Position numbers and translations under genes: made by a program
The notes under the pieces: generated by a model
Seen by the model: the letters and a program-made list of their open reading frames with translations, nothing else
What the model was told of the DNA's origin: nothing
Databases searched by the model: none
Shown here: piece after piece, positions 1-7,929 of the stretch
Position numbering within the stretch: position 1 is the first letter of the stretch
Layout of the letters: the number at the start of each line of letters is the position of its first letter
From: Planotetraspora sp. A-T 1434
Lineage (GTDB): Bacteria > Actinomycetota > Actinomycetes > Streptosporangiales > Streptosporangiaceae
Reading direction: 5' to 3'
NCBI RefSeq assembly: GCF_025420585.1
Contig: NZ_JAOEGB010000001.1
Span: 704,794 to 768,793 of the forward strand
DNA: 64,000 bases

Positions 1-1187
1 GTAAGACCACGCTCGCGGGCAAGCTCGCCAAGTGGCTACGCGACCAGGGGCACGCCCCGCTGCTCGTGGCCTGTGACCTGCAGCGCCCCAACGCCGTCCA
101 GCAGCTCTCGGTCGTGGCCGAGCGGGCCGAGGTCGCCGTCTACGCGCCGGAGCCGGGCAACGGCGTCGGCGACCCCGTGGCGGTGGCCAGGCAGTCGATC
201 GACCACGCGCGGCGCCAGCAGTACGACGTGGTCATCGTCGACACCGCCGGCCGCCTGGGCATCGACCAGGAGCTGATGCGGCAGGCGGCCGACATCCGCG
301 ACGCGATCAGCCCTGACGAGGTCCTGTTCGTGGTCGACGCGATGATCGGCCAGGACGCCGTGACCACCGCGCAGGCGTTCATGGACGGGGTCGGCTTCGA
401 CGGGGTCGTCCTCACAAAGCTCGACGGCGACGCCCGGGGCGGCGCGGCCCTGTCGGTCCGGCATGTGACCGGCCGCCCGATCATGTTCGCGTCCACCGGT
501 GAGAAGCTGGCCGACTTCGACGCCTTCCACCCGGACCGCATGGCGGGCCGCATCCTCGACATGGGTGACATCCTCACCCTGATCGAGCAGGCCCAGAAGA
601 CCTTTGACGAGCAGGAAGCCGCCAAGATGGCGAGCAAGCTCGTCTCCGGCGACGGCTTCACGCTCGACGACTTCCTCGAGCAGATGATGATGGTCCGCCG
701 GATGGGGCCCATCAAGAACCTGCTCGGCATGATGCCCGGCATGGGGCAGATGCGCGACCAGCTCAACCAGGTCGACGACCGCGACCTCGACCGCATCGCC
801 GCGATCATCCGCTCGATGACGCCTGGCGAGCGGCAGGACCCAAAGATCATCAACGGCTCCCGCCGTGCCCGTATCGCGGGCGGCTCCGGCGTCACCGTCA
901 CCGAGGTGAGCAACCTCGTCGTCCGCTTCTTCGAGGCCCAGAAGATGATGAAGCGGATGACCCAGGGCATGGGCATTCCCGGCATGCCGGGCGGCCGCAA
1001 GTCCCAGAAGGCGCAGAAGCCCAAGAAGGGCCGCCGAGTGAGCGGCGACCCTCGCAAGGCGGGCCAGGCCAAGCCGGGATCCGGGACCGGACCCGAAGCC
1101 GTTCAGCCGCCCAAGGGAGTGCTCGGCAACCTCCAGCTCCCGCCCGGTTTCGACCCCTCGAAGCTCAACCTCCCGGGTCAGAACTAA
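1..1187 (+). CDS. ffh: Signal recognition particle GTPase Ffh (SRP54), 5' truncated by window edge
   Basis: The GTPase and RNA-binding subunit of the signal recognition particle, which targets nascent membrane proteins to the FtsY receptor and the Sec translocon. The reading frame is already open at base 3 and begins inside the P-loop (GKTT), so the N domain and the start lie upstream of the window. Visible are the G-domain motifs DTAGR (about base 240) and TKLDGDARGG (about base 416), then a methionine-rich M domain (bases 680-770) and the conserved segment near GSRRARIAGGSG that binds 4.5S RNA. The lysine-rich tail ends in a proline-rich stretch. Identification is certain; only the 5' end is missing. 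Confidence 0.97.
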   Translation, partial: KTTLAGKLAKWLRDQGHAPLLVACDLQRPNAVQQLSVVAERAEVAVYAPEPGNGVGDPVAVARQSIDHARRQQYDVVIVDTAGRLGIDQELMRQAADIRDAISPDEVLFVVDAMIGQDAVTTAQAFMDGVGFDGVVLTKLDGDARGGAALSVRHVTGRPIMFASTGEKLADFDAFHPDRMAGRILDMGDILTLIEQAQKTFDEQEAAKMASKLVSGDGFTLDDFLEQMMMVRRMGPIKNLLGMMPGMGQMRDQLNQVDDRDLDRIAAIIRSMTPGERQDPKIINGSRRARIAGGSGVTVTEVSNLVVRFFEAQKMMKRMTQGMGIPGMPGGRKSQKAQKPKKGRRVSGDPRKAGQAKPGSGTGPEAVQPPKGVLGNLQLPPGFDPSKLNLPGQN

Positions 1188-1215
1188 GTCGTGTCTCGTG
1201 GCCGCCGGGCGCTCG

Positions 1216-1800
1216 TCACAGGCGGGTGCCCGGCGCCATCGGCGTGACGTCGAGCCGGCCGTCGCCGCAAACCATGGCCGTGAACGGGATCTCCAGGTGC
1301 GCGACCTCGTCCGGCGGAATGATCATGAGCCGCTTGGCGGTCGGGCACCGGGTCTCGTTGCCGGTCTCCACCACGGTCCAGTGCACCCGGGCGTGGGCGC
1401 TGCCGCCGGGCTTCAGCGTGACGCGATGGGGCTGGACGCTTTCCCTGCGCGTCCTGGTGCGCAGCGCGTCGCCGTGGCCGTCAATCATGATCAGTCCGAC
1501 GAAGCCGTAGACCCAGCAGGTCTTCGAGGACGTGTTCGTGAGGATCAGAGGCGCGTAGTGGTTCCCCGCCCCCGCGTCGCCCTCTCCGAACCGCGCCTTC
1601 AGGGCGGTTGTACGGCATCGCCCGGCCGGGGCCGTCCGCAGCGCCGCGGAGCTCGCGACCTTGGTCGCCGACGTGCTGATGTCACGGCTGGAGGGCGTGC
1701 TTGAGAGAGCGGGGGAGCCGCATGCCGCCGCCGCCAGCACCAGCCCGGCCGCGGCCGCCGAGGCGCCCACGCGGCGGGCCGTACGCTTGATTCGTTCCAT
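1216..1800 (-). CDS. DUF4232 domain lipoprotein
   Basis: A predicted secreted lipoprotein of 194 residues; its function is not known. The start at 1800 is chosen because AGGGGG lies just upstream on the minus strand and because the protein then begins with a positively charged N terminus, an alanine/leucine-rich core and a lipobox ending AAAC, with the lipidated cysteine at about residue 27. The mature part has the features of DUF4232: a CRTTALKARFG opening, TNTSSKTCWVYGF and a C-terminal CGDGRLDVTP segment, with several cysteines that could form disulfides. The reading frame stays open further upstream but that extension is proline/arginine-rich and unlikely to be translated. It sits opposite in strand between ffh and rpsP, so it is an independent transcription unit. 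Confidence 0.8.
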   Translation of the reverse strand: MERIKRTARRVGASAAAAGLVLAAAACGSPALSSTPSSRDISTSATKVASSAALRTAPAGRCRTTALKARFGEGDAGAGNHYAPLILTNTSSKTCWVYGFVGLIMIDGHGDALRTRTRRESVQPHRVTLKPGGSAHARVHWTVVETGNETRCPTAKRLMIIPPDEVAHLEIPFTAMVCGDGRLDVTPMAPGTRL

Positions 1801-1850
1801 GCCCCCTAAGACGCGCGGTCCCGCCGTTTTGTTCGACGCCGATTCGGGCC

Positions 1851-1916
1851 CGTGTCCGGCCCGTGTCCGGTCCGTGTCCGGCTCGTGCCAGGCCCCTTGT
1901 CCGGCGCCTGTCCGGC
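1851..1916. repeat. GTGTCCGG short repeats in the lipoprotein/rpsP intergenic region
   Basis: Five imperfect copies of a CCGTGTCCGG-like unit follow one another in the 418-bp divergent gap between the lipoprotein gene and rpsP. The last two copies are degenerate (TTGTCCGG and CTGTCCGG). The rest of the gap has no convincing ORF; it must hold the divergent promoters, but I could not place -35/-10 boxes with confidence. A TTGATTGG segment near 2048 and GGCAGAATG near 2076 are the only promoter-like words upstream of rpsP. Confidence 0.5.
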
Positions 1917-2218
1917 GAGAAACTCGGACGGCGGGGCGCGGAGGCGTCCGGTCCGGCGCCGCGGGTGCGTGCGGTGCTTCCGGCTGAGGGCGTGGACGCT
2001 TCGGCCGAGGGTGCCGATGTTGCGACATCGTCGCCGTTCCTAGGGGTTTGATTGGCCAAGCACCCGGAATCATCTGGCAGAATGTCAAGCTGGAACATCG
2101 TGGCCGCGGGTGCCCTCTCACCCCCGCCGGTCGCGCCTGTCCCTCGGGCGGGCTCCCATCGTGCCCCACTCGATGAGACACCGCTCACCCACGCTCTAAT
2201 GCAGGAGAGACCACACCC

Positions 2219-2677
2219 GTGGCAGTCAAGATCAAGCTCAAGCGGCTCGGGATGATCCGCAACCCGCAGTACCGCATCGTCGTCGCCGACAGCCGCACCA
2301 AGCGTGACGGCCGGGCGATCGAGGAGATCGGTCTGTACCACCCGAAGGAGAACCCCTCGCGTATCGAGGTCGACTCCGAGCGGGCGCAGTACTGGCTGGG
2401 TGTCGGCGCGCAGCCGACCGACCCGGTCCTCAAGCTCTTCAAGCTGACCGGCGACTGGCAGAAGTTCAAGGGCGAGGCCGCTCCGGCTCCGCTCCTGGTC
2501 GCCGAGGCGAAGCCGGACCGGCACGCCGCCTACGAGGCCGCGGCCAAGGAGTCGCTCTCGGGTGACACCGGCGGCGCCGCCACCACGCAGAAGAAGGCCA
2601 GGAAGCCCGCCAAGGCCGAAGAGACCGCCGAGACCCCGGCCGCCGCCGCCGAGGAGAAGCCGGAAGGCGAGGCCTGA
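2219..2677 (+). CDS. rpsP: 30S ribosomal protein S16
   Basis: Structural protein of the small ribosomal subunit. The GTG start at 2219 gives the classic S16 N terminus [11 protein letters not shown] followed by [15 protein letters not shown]. The first 90 residues are the complete S16 fold; the remaining 60 are an alanine/lysine/glutamate-rich tail typical of actinobacterial S16, so 152 residues exceeds the 80-90 of Gram-negatives. The gene is followed after one base by the KH-domain gene, and the order rpsP-khpA-rimM-trmD-rplS is the conserved S16 operon. Confidence 0.97.
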   Translation: MAVKIKLKRLGMIRNPQYRIVVADSRTKRDGRAIEEIGLYHPKENPSRIEVDSERAQYWLGVGAQPTDPVLKLFKLTGDWQKFKGEAAPAPLLVAEAKPDRHAAYEAAAKESLSGDTGGAATTQKKARKPAKAEETAETPAAAAEEKPEGEA

Positions 2678-2678
2678 G

Positions 2679-2921
2679 GTGCTCGAGGAGGCCCTCGAGC
2701 ACCTGGTTAAGGGCATCGTCGAGCATCCCGGCGACGTCCAGGTCCGGGCTCGGCGCATCCGCACCGGGCGCGTTCTCGAGGTCCGGGTCCACCCCGAGGA
2801 CCTCGGCAAGGTCATCGGCCGCGGGGGCCGTACGGCCAAGGCGTTGCGCACCGTCGTCAACGCCCTGTCCGACGGCAAGTACGTGCGGGTCGACCTGGTC
2901 GACCTGGACGAGGCCCGCTGA
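2679..2921 (+). CDS. khpA: KH-domain RNA-binding protein (KhpA/YlqC type)
   Basis: An 80-residue single KH-domain protein that in other bacteria binds many RNAs, often as a partner of KhpB/Jag. The GTG at 2679, one base after the rpsP stop, gives MLEEALEHLVKGIVEHP, the usual N terminus and length. The GXXG loop is visible as GRGG in the segment GKVIGRGGRTAKALR, followed by a C-terminal beta strand VRVDLVDLDEAR. The tight spacing implies translational coupling to rpsP. Confidence 0.92.
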   Translation: MLEEALEHLVKGIVEHPGDVQVRARRIRTGRVLEVRVHPEDLGKVIGRGGRTAKALRTVVNALSDGKYVRVDLVDLDEAR

Positions 2922-2935
2922 GCAGAACCGCATGT

Positions 2936-2965
2936 CCGGGGGACCCTCGTACGGGGGTCCCCCGG
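2936..2965 (+). terminator. Perfect 11-bp hairpin between khpA and rimM
   Basis: CCGGGGGACCC (2936-2946) pairs with GGGTCCCCCGG (2955-2965) across an 8-nt loop. There is no T tract, so it may act as an attenuator or RNA-processing/stability element inside the operon rather than as a full terminator. Confidence 0.6.
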
Positions 2966-3038
2966 CTCGGTTTCGGGGGCCTCACGCATTTTCGACGGCG
3001 GTTCAGAGGATTCCGAGGGTCTGGAGGGAAGGCGAGAA

Positions 3039-3602
3039 GTGCAGCTTGTCGTGGGCAGGATCGGCCGACCGCACGGCGTGCGGGGTGAGGTCACCGTCGA
3101 GGTGCGCACCGACGACCCCGAGTTGCGCTTCGCCGCTGGTACGGCTCTCGCCACCGATCCCGCGAATGTCGGGCCGCTCACCATCGAGCGGGCCCGCTGG
3201 CATTCCGGCATCCTGCTGCTGACCCTGGCCGGCGTGCACGACAGGGACGCCGCCGAGGAGCTCCGCGGCACGACGCTGGTCGTCGACTCCGCCGAGATCC
3301 CGCCGTCCGATGATCCGGACGAGTTCCACGACTACCAGCTCATCGGCCTCGCCGTCGTGACGACGAGGGGCGAGAAGGTGGGAGAGGTCAGCGATGTCCT
3401 CCACCACGGCCAGGACCTGCTGGTAGTCAGCCGTCCGTCCCGGGACGACGTCTATGTCCCGTTCGTCAAGGCGCTGGTCCCCGAGATCGACCTCGGGAAG
3501 GGCGTGCTCGTCCTGGACGCCCCGCCCGGCCTGCTCGATCTCGACAGAGCTGATGTCGACGGGGCCGATGTTGACGGGGCCGATGTTGACGGGGCCGAGT
3601 AG
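3039..3602 (+). CDS. rimM: Ribosome maturation factor RimM
   Basis: Assembly factor for the 30S head domain, binding S19. GTG start at 3039 gives MQLVVGRIGRPHGVRGEVTV, the hallmark N-terminal RimM sequence; the PRC-barrel domain follows from about residue 100 (DDPDEFHDYQLIGL). Length is 187 residues, of which the last 17 are a triplicated ADVDG-type repeat encoded by a 15-bp DNA repeat at about 3550-3597, outside the conserved fold. It is followed within 10 bases by trmD. Confidence 0.95.
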   Translation: MQLVVGRIGRPHGVRGEVTVEVRTDDPELRFAAGTALATDPANVGPLTIERARWHSGILLLTLAGVHDRDAAEELRGTTLVVDSAEIPPSDDPDEFHDYQLIGLAVVTTRGEKVGEVSDVLHHGQDLLVVSRPSRDDVYVPFVKALVPEIDLGKGVLVLDAPPGLLDLDRADVDGADVDGADVDGAE

Positions 3603-3612
3603 AGGGGGACGG

Positions 3613-4512
3613 ATGCGCGCCGACATCATCTCGATCTTCCCGGAGTATTTCGCGCCGCTCGACGTCTCCCTGATGGGCAAGGCGCGGGAGCGCGGCATCC
3701 TCGACATCCGCCTCCACCAGCTCCGCGACTGGACCCGCGACGTCCACAAGACCGTGGACGACACGCCGTACGGCGGTGGCCCCGGGATGGTGATGAAACC
3801 GGAGATCTGGGGCGAGGCCATCGACGCCGTCGTCGCCCAGGGGCAGCGAGATCAGCAGGGTCATCAGGCTCATCAGGGCGGTGGGGAAGGCGGCGTGCCG
3901 GCCGCGCTGCCCCGGATGATCGTGCCCACGCCGAGCGGCCGGCCGTTCACGCAGGAAGTGGCCCTGGAGTACGCCAAGGAGCCGTGGCTTCTCTTCGCCC
4001 CCGCCCGCTATGAGGGCATCGACTCGCGCGTCATGGCCGAGTACGGCTCCCGCCTGCGGGTCGACGAGGTCAGCATCGGCGACTACGTCCTCGCGGGGGG
4101 AGAGGCGGCCGTATTAGTGATCGTCGAGGCGGTCGGGCGGCTGCTGCCCGGGGTGCTCGGCAACGCGTGCTCGGTCGCCGACGACTCCTTCGCCCCCGGC
4201 GCGATGGCCAACCTGCTCGAAGGTCCCGTTTACACCAAGCCGCCCGTGTGGCGCGGCCATGAGGTGCCGGAGATCCTCCTGTCGGGCCACCACGGGAAGA
4301 TCGCTCGCTGGCGGCGGGACGAGGCGCTCCGCCGTACGCTGGAGAAGAGGCCGGAGCTTGCCGCCAGGCTCGACGCCGGCAGCCTCGACGCGCACGATAG
4401 GCGCGTGCTTGAGGCGTTCGAGGGCCGGCCATCCGGCGGCTCTTCCGGTGACCCGTTCAGCGGCTCTTCCGGCGGCTCGTTTCGCGCCGGGCCGGAAGAT
4501 GTGGCAAACTGA
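3613..4512 (+). CDS. trmD: tRNA (guanine-N1)-methyltransferase TrmD
   Basis: Uses S-adenosylmethionine to methylate G37 of tRNAs, preventing +1 frameshifts. The ATG at 3613 preceded by AGAGGGGGA gives MRADIISIFPEYFAPL, the family start; upstream in-frame codons belong to the rimM tail in another frame. Motifs seen: DDTPYGGGPGMVMKPE, ARYEGIDSRV, and the SAM-binding trefoil-knot segment SIGDYVLAGGE followed by LLEGPVYTKP. At 299 residues it is longer than the usual 230-270: there is a low-complexity Q/H/G-rich insertion (bases about 3838-3900) between GEAIDAVVAQ and PRMIVPTPSGRP, and a serine/glycine-rich C terminus. Confidence 0.96.
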   Translation: MRADIISIFPEYFAPLDVSLMGKARERGILDIRLHQLRDWTRDVHKTVDDTPYGGGPGMVMKPEIWGEAIDAVVAQGQRDQQGHQAHQGGGEGGVPAALPRMIVPTPSGRPFTQEVALEYAKEPWLLFAPARYEGIDSRVMAEYGSRLRVDEVSIGDYVLAGGEAAVLVIVEAVGRLLPGVLGNACSVADDSFAPGAMANLLEGPVYTKPPVWRGHEVPEILLSGHHGKIARWRRDEALRRTLEKRPELAARLDAGSLDAHDRRVLEAFEGRPSGGSSGDPFSGSSGGSFRAGPEDVAN

Positions 4513-4697
4513 ATCGCTGCTGCCGACTTTCGTTGTCGCGGCATGGCCGGGCAAGGTCCGGTCCCAGACGTAAAGTCAGACTCATCAAAAAGCCAGACGT
4601 ATCAAAAGCCAAGCGTGCGTGTCCCCCTCGTCGCCGAGCCCCGCGGGCCGGCCGGGTGGACCTCCGTGCGCGCTCATGTCAATGAGGAACCGCTGCC

Positions 4698-5063
4698 ATG
4701 CACACGCAGATCCAGGAGCTCGAGAAGGCTGCCCTCCGCAGCGACGTACCGGCGTTCCGCCCGGGTGACACGCTGGAGGTCCACGTCCGCGTCGTCGAGG
4801 GCAACCGGTCCCGCATCCAGGTGTTCAAGGGCTTCGTCCTGCGCCGCCAGGGCGGTGGCGCCCGCGAGACGTTCACCGTCCGCAAGGTCAGCTACGGCGT
4901 GGGCGTCGAGCGGACCTTCCCGGTCCACAGCCCGGTGATCGAGAAGATCAACGTCCTGACCCGCGGTGACGTCCGCCGGGCGAAGCTCTACTACATGCGT
5001 GACCTGCGCGGCAAGGCCGCCCGCATCCGCGAGAAGCGTGAGGCGCTCCCGGCGTCCAAGTAG
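4698..5063 (+). CDS. rplS: 50S ribosomal protein L19
   Basis: Large-subunit protein at the 30S-50S interface. 121 residues with the L19 landmarks [42 protein letters not shown] and the basic [18 protein letters not shown] end. The 185-bp gap after trmD is long for this operon and contains an AT-richer stretch (4560-4615), so a separate rplS promoter or leader RNA is plausible but not demonstrable by eye. Confidence 0.97.
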   Translation: MHTQIQELEKAALRSDVPAFRPGDTLEVHVRVVEGNRSRIQVFKGFVLRRQGGGARETFTVRKVSYGVGVERTFPVHSPVIEKINVLTRGDVRRAKLYYMRDLRGKAARIREKREALPASK

Positions 5064-5077
5064 GCGAAGCGATGATC

Positions 5078-5113
5078 GTGGTCCGTGCCGTACGGCGCGG
5101 ACCACTTTCTTTT
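5078..5113 (+). terminator. Rho-independent terminator after rplS
   Basis: GTGGTCCG (5078-5085) pairs with CGGACCAC (5098-5105), followed directly by TTTCTTTT. It closes the rpsP-rplS operon and is one of the few classical stem plus T-tract terminators in the window. Confidence 0.85.
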
Positions 5114-5173
5114 GCCGCCGATGGCCGAGTCCGCGACCATGACTGTCGTGGACATCATCTAGGCTCAGCAGCG

Positions 5174-6022
5174 ATGGCTATTGAGGGACAGGGGTCCGGC
5201 GGGCGCCGCCCTGCCGAGGACGGGGTGGACGTGGTCGCGGAAGACACCCAGCAGGCCGCCAAGAGCGGCGGCGGGAAGAAGGGCTCCTTCTGGCGGGAGC
5301 TGCCCGTCCTGATAGTGGTCGCCGTCGTTCTGGCGCTGCTCATCAAGTCCTTCGTGGTCCAGGCTTTCTACATCCCGTCCGAGTCGATGGAGGACACGCT
5401 CCTCACGAACGACCGGGTCCTGGTCAACAAGCTCGTCTACCGGGTGCGCGACATCGAGCGCGGCGACATCGTCGTGTTCAGCGGCGTCGACTCCTGGGAC
5501 CCCGAGGTCAAGCTCGAGGAGCCGTCGAATCCGATCGCCGGGTTCTTCCGCTGGGTCGGCACCGCGTTCGGGTTCGTCCCCGGTGAGAAGGACTACATCA
5601 AGCGGGTCATCGGCGTGCCCGGCGACAAGGTCAAGTGCTGCGACGCCAAGGGCCGGATCACGGTGAACGGCGTGCCGCTCGAGGAGAAGTCGTACCTCTA
5701 CCCGGGCGACGTCCCGTCGTCGCGGGAGTTCGAGGTCACCGTGCCGAAGGACCGGCTCTGGGTCATGGGCGACCACCGGTCGGTCTCGCTCGACTCCCGG
5801 TCGCACCAGGGTGATCCGGGCGGGGGCACCATCCCCGCCAACGAGGTGATCGGGCGGGCCTTCGTCATCGTCTGGCCGTTCAACCGGGCCAAGATCCTGC
5901 CGATCCCCGAGACGTTCGCCCAGCCGGCCCTCCAGGCCGCGGCCGGAGCCGCCCCGGCGGTCCTCGGGCTGGCCGGAGCCATCCCGCTCGTGGCGCTGCG
6001 CCGCCGTCTGGCCAGGCGGTAA
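5174..6022 (+). CDS. lepB: Signal peptidase I (first of two tandem copies)
   Basis: Membrane serine protease that removes signal peptides from exported proteins. Start at 5174 (MAIEGQGSGG) avoids overlap with the rplS terminator; 282 residues. A cytoplasmic N-terminal segment precedes one transmembrane helix (VLIVVAVVLALLI), then the catalytic serine in FYIPSESMEDTLL, the catalytic lysine in DYIKRVIGVPGDK, and the GDHRSVSLDSR box (usually GDNR in Gram-negatives). A second hydrophobic segment near the C terminus (VLGLAGAIPLVAL) suggests two membrane spans. lepB2 begins 4 bases downstream, so the two are co-transcribed. Confidence 0.94.
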   Translation: MAIEGQGSGGRRPAEDGVDVVAEDTQQAAKSGGGKKGSFWRELPVLIVVAVVLALLIKSFVVQAFYIPSESMEDTLLTNDRVLVNKLVYRVRDIERGDIVVFSGVDSWDPEVKLEEPSNPIAGFFRWVGTAFGFVPGEKDYIKRVIGVPGDKVKCCDAKGRITVNGVPLEEKSYLYPGDVPSSREFEVTVPKDRLWVMGDHRSVSLDSRSHQGDPGGGTIPANEVIGRAFVIVWPFNRAKILPIPETFAQPALQAAAGAAPAVLGLAGAIPLVALRRRLARR

Positions 6023-6026
6023 CGCG

Positions 6027-6626
6027 GTGCCCGAGACCGAAGACAAGGACTCCTCCACCAAGAAGCGCTCGGGCCTGCGTGAAACTCTCATGTTCACGCT
6101 GGGCGGGATCGCGGTGGCCCTCCTGGTGCACGCCTTCGTCCTGCAGTCGTTCTACATCCCGTCCGAGTCGATGGAGAACACGCTGCTGGTCAACGACCGG
6201 GTCGTGGTGAACAAGCTCGCCTACCGGTTCGGCGACGTGAAGCGCGGCGACATCGTCGTCTTCAAGGGCTGGACCGGAGAGGACACGATCAAGCGGGTGA
6301 TCGGCGTCGGCGGCGACGTCGTCAAGTGCTGCGACGCCAAGCGCCGGATCACGGTCAACGGGACGCCGCTCGACGAGGAGGGCAAATACATTTACCCCGG
6401 GGCCTACCCTTCGGGCCGGCAGTTCGAGGTCAAGGTCCCCGCTGGGCGTCTCTGGCTCATGGGTGACCACCGGAACAACTCGCAGGACTCCCGGCATTTC
6501 CTGGAGGACGGCCATTACGGCACGGTCTCGGAGGACGACGTGATCGGCCGGGCGTTCGTGCGCTACTGGCCCCTGTCACGCCTGTCCTTCCTGTCCCGGC
6601 CCGAGACTTTCTCGGCCGTCCACTGA
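6027..6626 (+). CDS. lepB: Signal peptidase I (second tandem copy)
   Basis: Paralogue of the preceding gene, 199 residues, GTG start four bases after its stop. One N-terminal membrane span (FTLGGIAVALLVHAFVL), catalytic serine in FYIPSESMENTLL, lysine in TIKRVIGVGGDVV, and GDHRNNSQDSRHF. It lacks the C-terminal hydrophobic segment of copy one and has a shorter loop between the serine and lysine boxes. Multiple type I signal peptidases clustered after rplS are common in filamentous actinomycetes (family knowledge); distinct substrate preferences are likely but not inferable here. Confidence 0.94.
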   Translation: MPETEDKDSSTKKRSGLRETLMFTLGGIAVALLVHAFVLQSFYIPSESMENTLLVNDRVVVNKLAYRFGDVKRGDIVVFKGWTGEDTIKRVIGVGGDVVKCCDAKRRITVNGTPLDEEGKYIYPGAYPSGRQFEVKVPAGRLWLMGDHRNNSQDSRHFLEDGHYGTVSEDDVIGRAFVRYWPLSRLSFLSRPETFSAVH

Positions 6627-6680
6627 AGCTGCCTGCGACGACGTCCTCCGGGTGCGCTCCTGCCGTACCACGGGGGCTGA

Positions 6681-7430
6681 ATGGGGCGTAATCTGCTTGT
6701 CGTCATGACAGCTCTGTATCGCCCGCGTCCCAGCGTCGTCCGGCGGGATTCCGGACTCTACGGTTACGAGCGAGCTCTCGCCCGGCGGGGGCTCACGCCG
6801 GTCGCCGGGGTGGACGAGGCCGGTCGGGGCGCCTGCGCCGGGCCGCTCGTCGTGGCCGCGGTGGTGCTGGGCCGGGAGATCGACGGGCTGAGCGACTCCA
6901 AGCTGCTGACCGAGGCCGTCCGTGAGCGCATGTACGACCGGATAGTCGCCACGGCGAAGGCCGTCAGCGTGGTCGTGGTCCCGCCCCAGGACATCGACGC
7001 GCGCGGCCTGCACAAGTGCAACGTCGCCGGGATGCGCCGCGCGGTGGCAGGCCTGGGAAGCGACCTCGGCTACATCCTGGTCGACGGGTTCCCCGTCCCC
7101 GGGCTCCCGGCGCCGTCGCTGGCGGTGTGGAAGGGCGACCAGGTCGCGGCCTGCATGGCGGCCGCCTCGATCGTCGCCAAGGTCACCAGGGACCGCATGA
7201 TGCACAGCCTGGACGAGATTTACCCCCAGTACGGCTTCGCCGTACACAAGGGATATGTGACGCCCGGCCATCGGCGGGCTTTGGCGGTTCACGGACCGAG
7301 CCCGCATCATCGGTTCTCGTTCGTGACTGTGGCAAAAGTGACTCGTGGGATCGAGATCCGGCACGCGAGCCCGTGGACCGGGCAGGATGAGGACATGCGG
7401 GAGAATGAGGTAGGGGCCGGTGTCGTCTGA
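6681..7430 (+). CDS. rnhB: Ribonuclease HII
   Basis: Cleaves the RNA strand of RNA-DNA hybrids and removes misincorporated ribonucleotides. The DEAGRG motif in AGVDEAGRGACAGPLVVAAV supplies the first active-site acidic pair; DSKLLTE, ILVDGFPVP and AASIVAKVTRDRMM give the remaining conserved positions. The 6681 ATG has GGGGG four bases upstream; an alternative ATG at 6705 (MTALYRPRPS) gives 241 residues and is also reasonable. The C terminus extends about 30 residues beyond the HRFSF motif with an unremarkable tail. Confidence 0.93.
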   Translation: MGRNLLVVMTALYRPRPSVVRRDSGLYGYERALARRGLTPVAGVDEAGRGACAGPLVVAAVVLGREIDGLSDSKLLTEAVRERMYDRIVATAKAVSVVVVPPQDIDARGLHKCNVAGMRRAVAGLGSDLGYILVDGFPVPGLPAPSLAVWKGDQVAACMAAASIVAKVTRDRMMHSLDEIYPQYGFAVHKGYVTPGHRRALAVHGPSPHHRFSFVTVAKVTRGIEIRHASPWTGQDEDMRENEVGAGVV

Positions 7431-7469
7431 ACGGGCGATCTCGACGGGGAGCGCAAGAGGAGGACCGGG

Positions 7470-7793
7470 ATGAGCGCGGAAGATCTCGAAAAATACGAGA
7501 CTGAGATGGAGCTGCAGCTCTACCGGGAGTACCGCGACGTGGTGGGGCTGTTCACCTACGTTGTCGAGACGGAGCGGCGCTTCTATCTCACCAACTCGGT
7601 GGACCTCGACGTCCGCACGGCCGAGAACGGCGACGTCTTCTTCGACGTGAAGATGCAGGACGCCTGGGTCTGGGACATGTACCGCCCGGCCAGGTTCGTC
7701 AAGAACGTGCGGGTGGTGACCTTCAAGGACGTCAACGTCGAAGAGCTGGCCAAGCCCGATCTCGAGATGCCCAAGGAAGGCTTCTCCAGCTAG
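7470..7793 (+). CDS. DUF2469 family protein
   Basis: A 107-residue acidic protein of unknown function, found in actinobacteria directly downstream of rnhB. MSAEDLEKYETEMELQLYRE begins with a strong AGGAGGA ribosome site upstream. Conserved aromatic segments YRDVVGLFTYVVETERRFY and DVKMQDAWVWDMYRPARF are visible. No catalytic motif or membrane span is evident. The gene is followed immediately by a terminator, so rnhB and this gene end a transcription unit. Confidence 0.9.
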   Translation: MSAEDLEKYETEMELQLYREYRDVVGLFTYVVETERRFYLTNSVDLDVRTAENGDVFFDVKMQDAWVWDMYRPARFVKNVRVVTFKDVNVEELAKPDLEMPKEGFSS

Positions 7794-7799
7794 TGTCCT

Positions 7800-7830
7800 G
7801 CCCGGCCGCCCACCAGCGGCCGGGCCTTCT
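7800..7830 (+). terminator. Terminator after DUF2469 gene
   Basis: GCCCGGCCGC (7800-7809) and GCGGCCGGGC (7816-7825) form a perfect 10-bp stem with a 6-nt loop, followed by CTTCT. Confidence 0.75.
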
Positions 7831-7929
7831 GGGCTCTGCGGGGGCTTTGCACGGGCGGCGTCTCGGGGTTATGCACAGAGCGGTGTTCGGCGGGTTCTTG
7901 CTCGTGCGGGAAGTCGCAGTGTTGCTCCC

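Noticed and set aside
140..1072. Long open frame antisense to ffh
   Set aside because: A shadow of the high-GC coding strand; composition is arginine/serine-rich without any domain and ffh is certain on the other strand.
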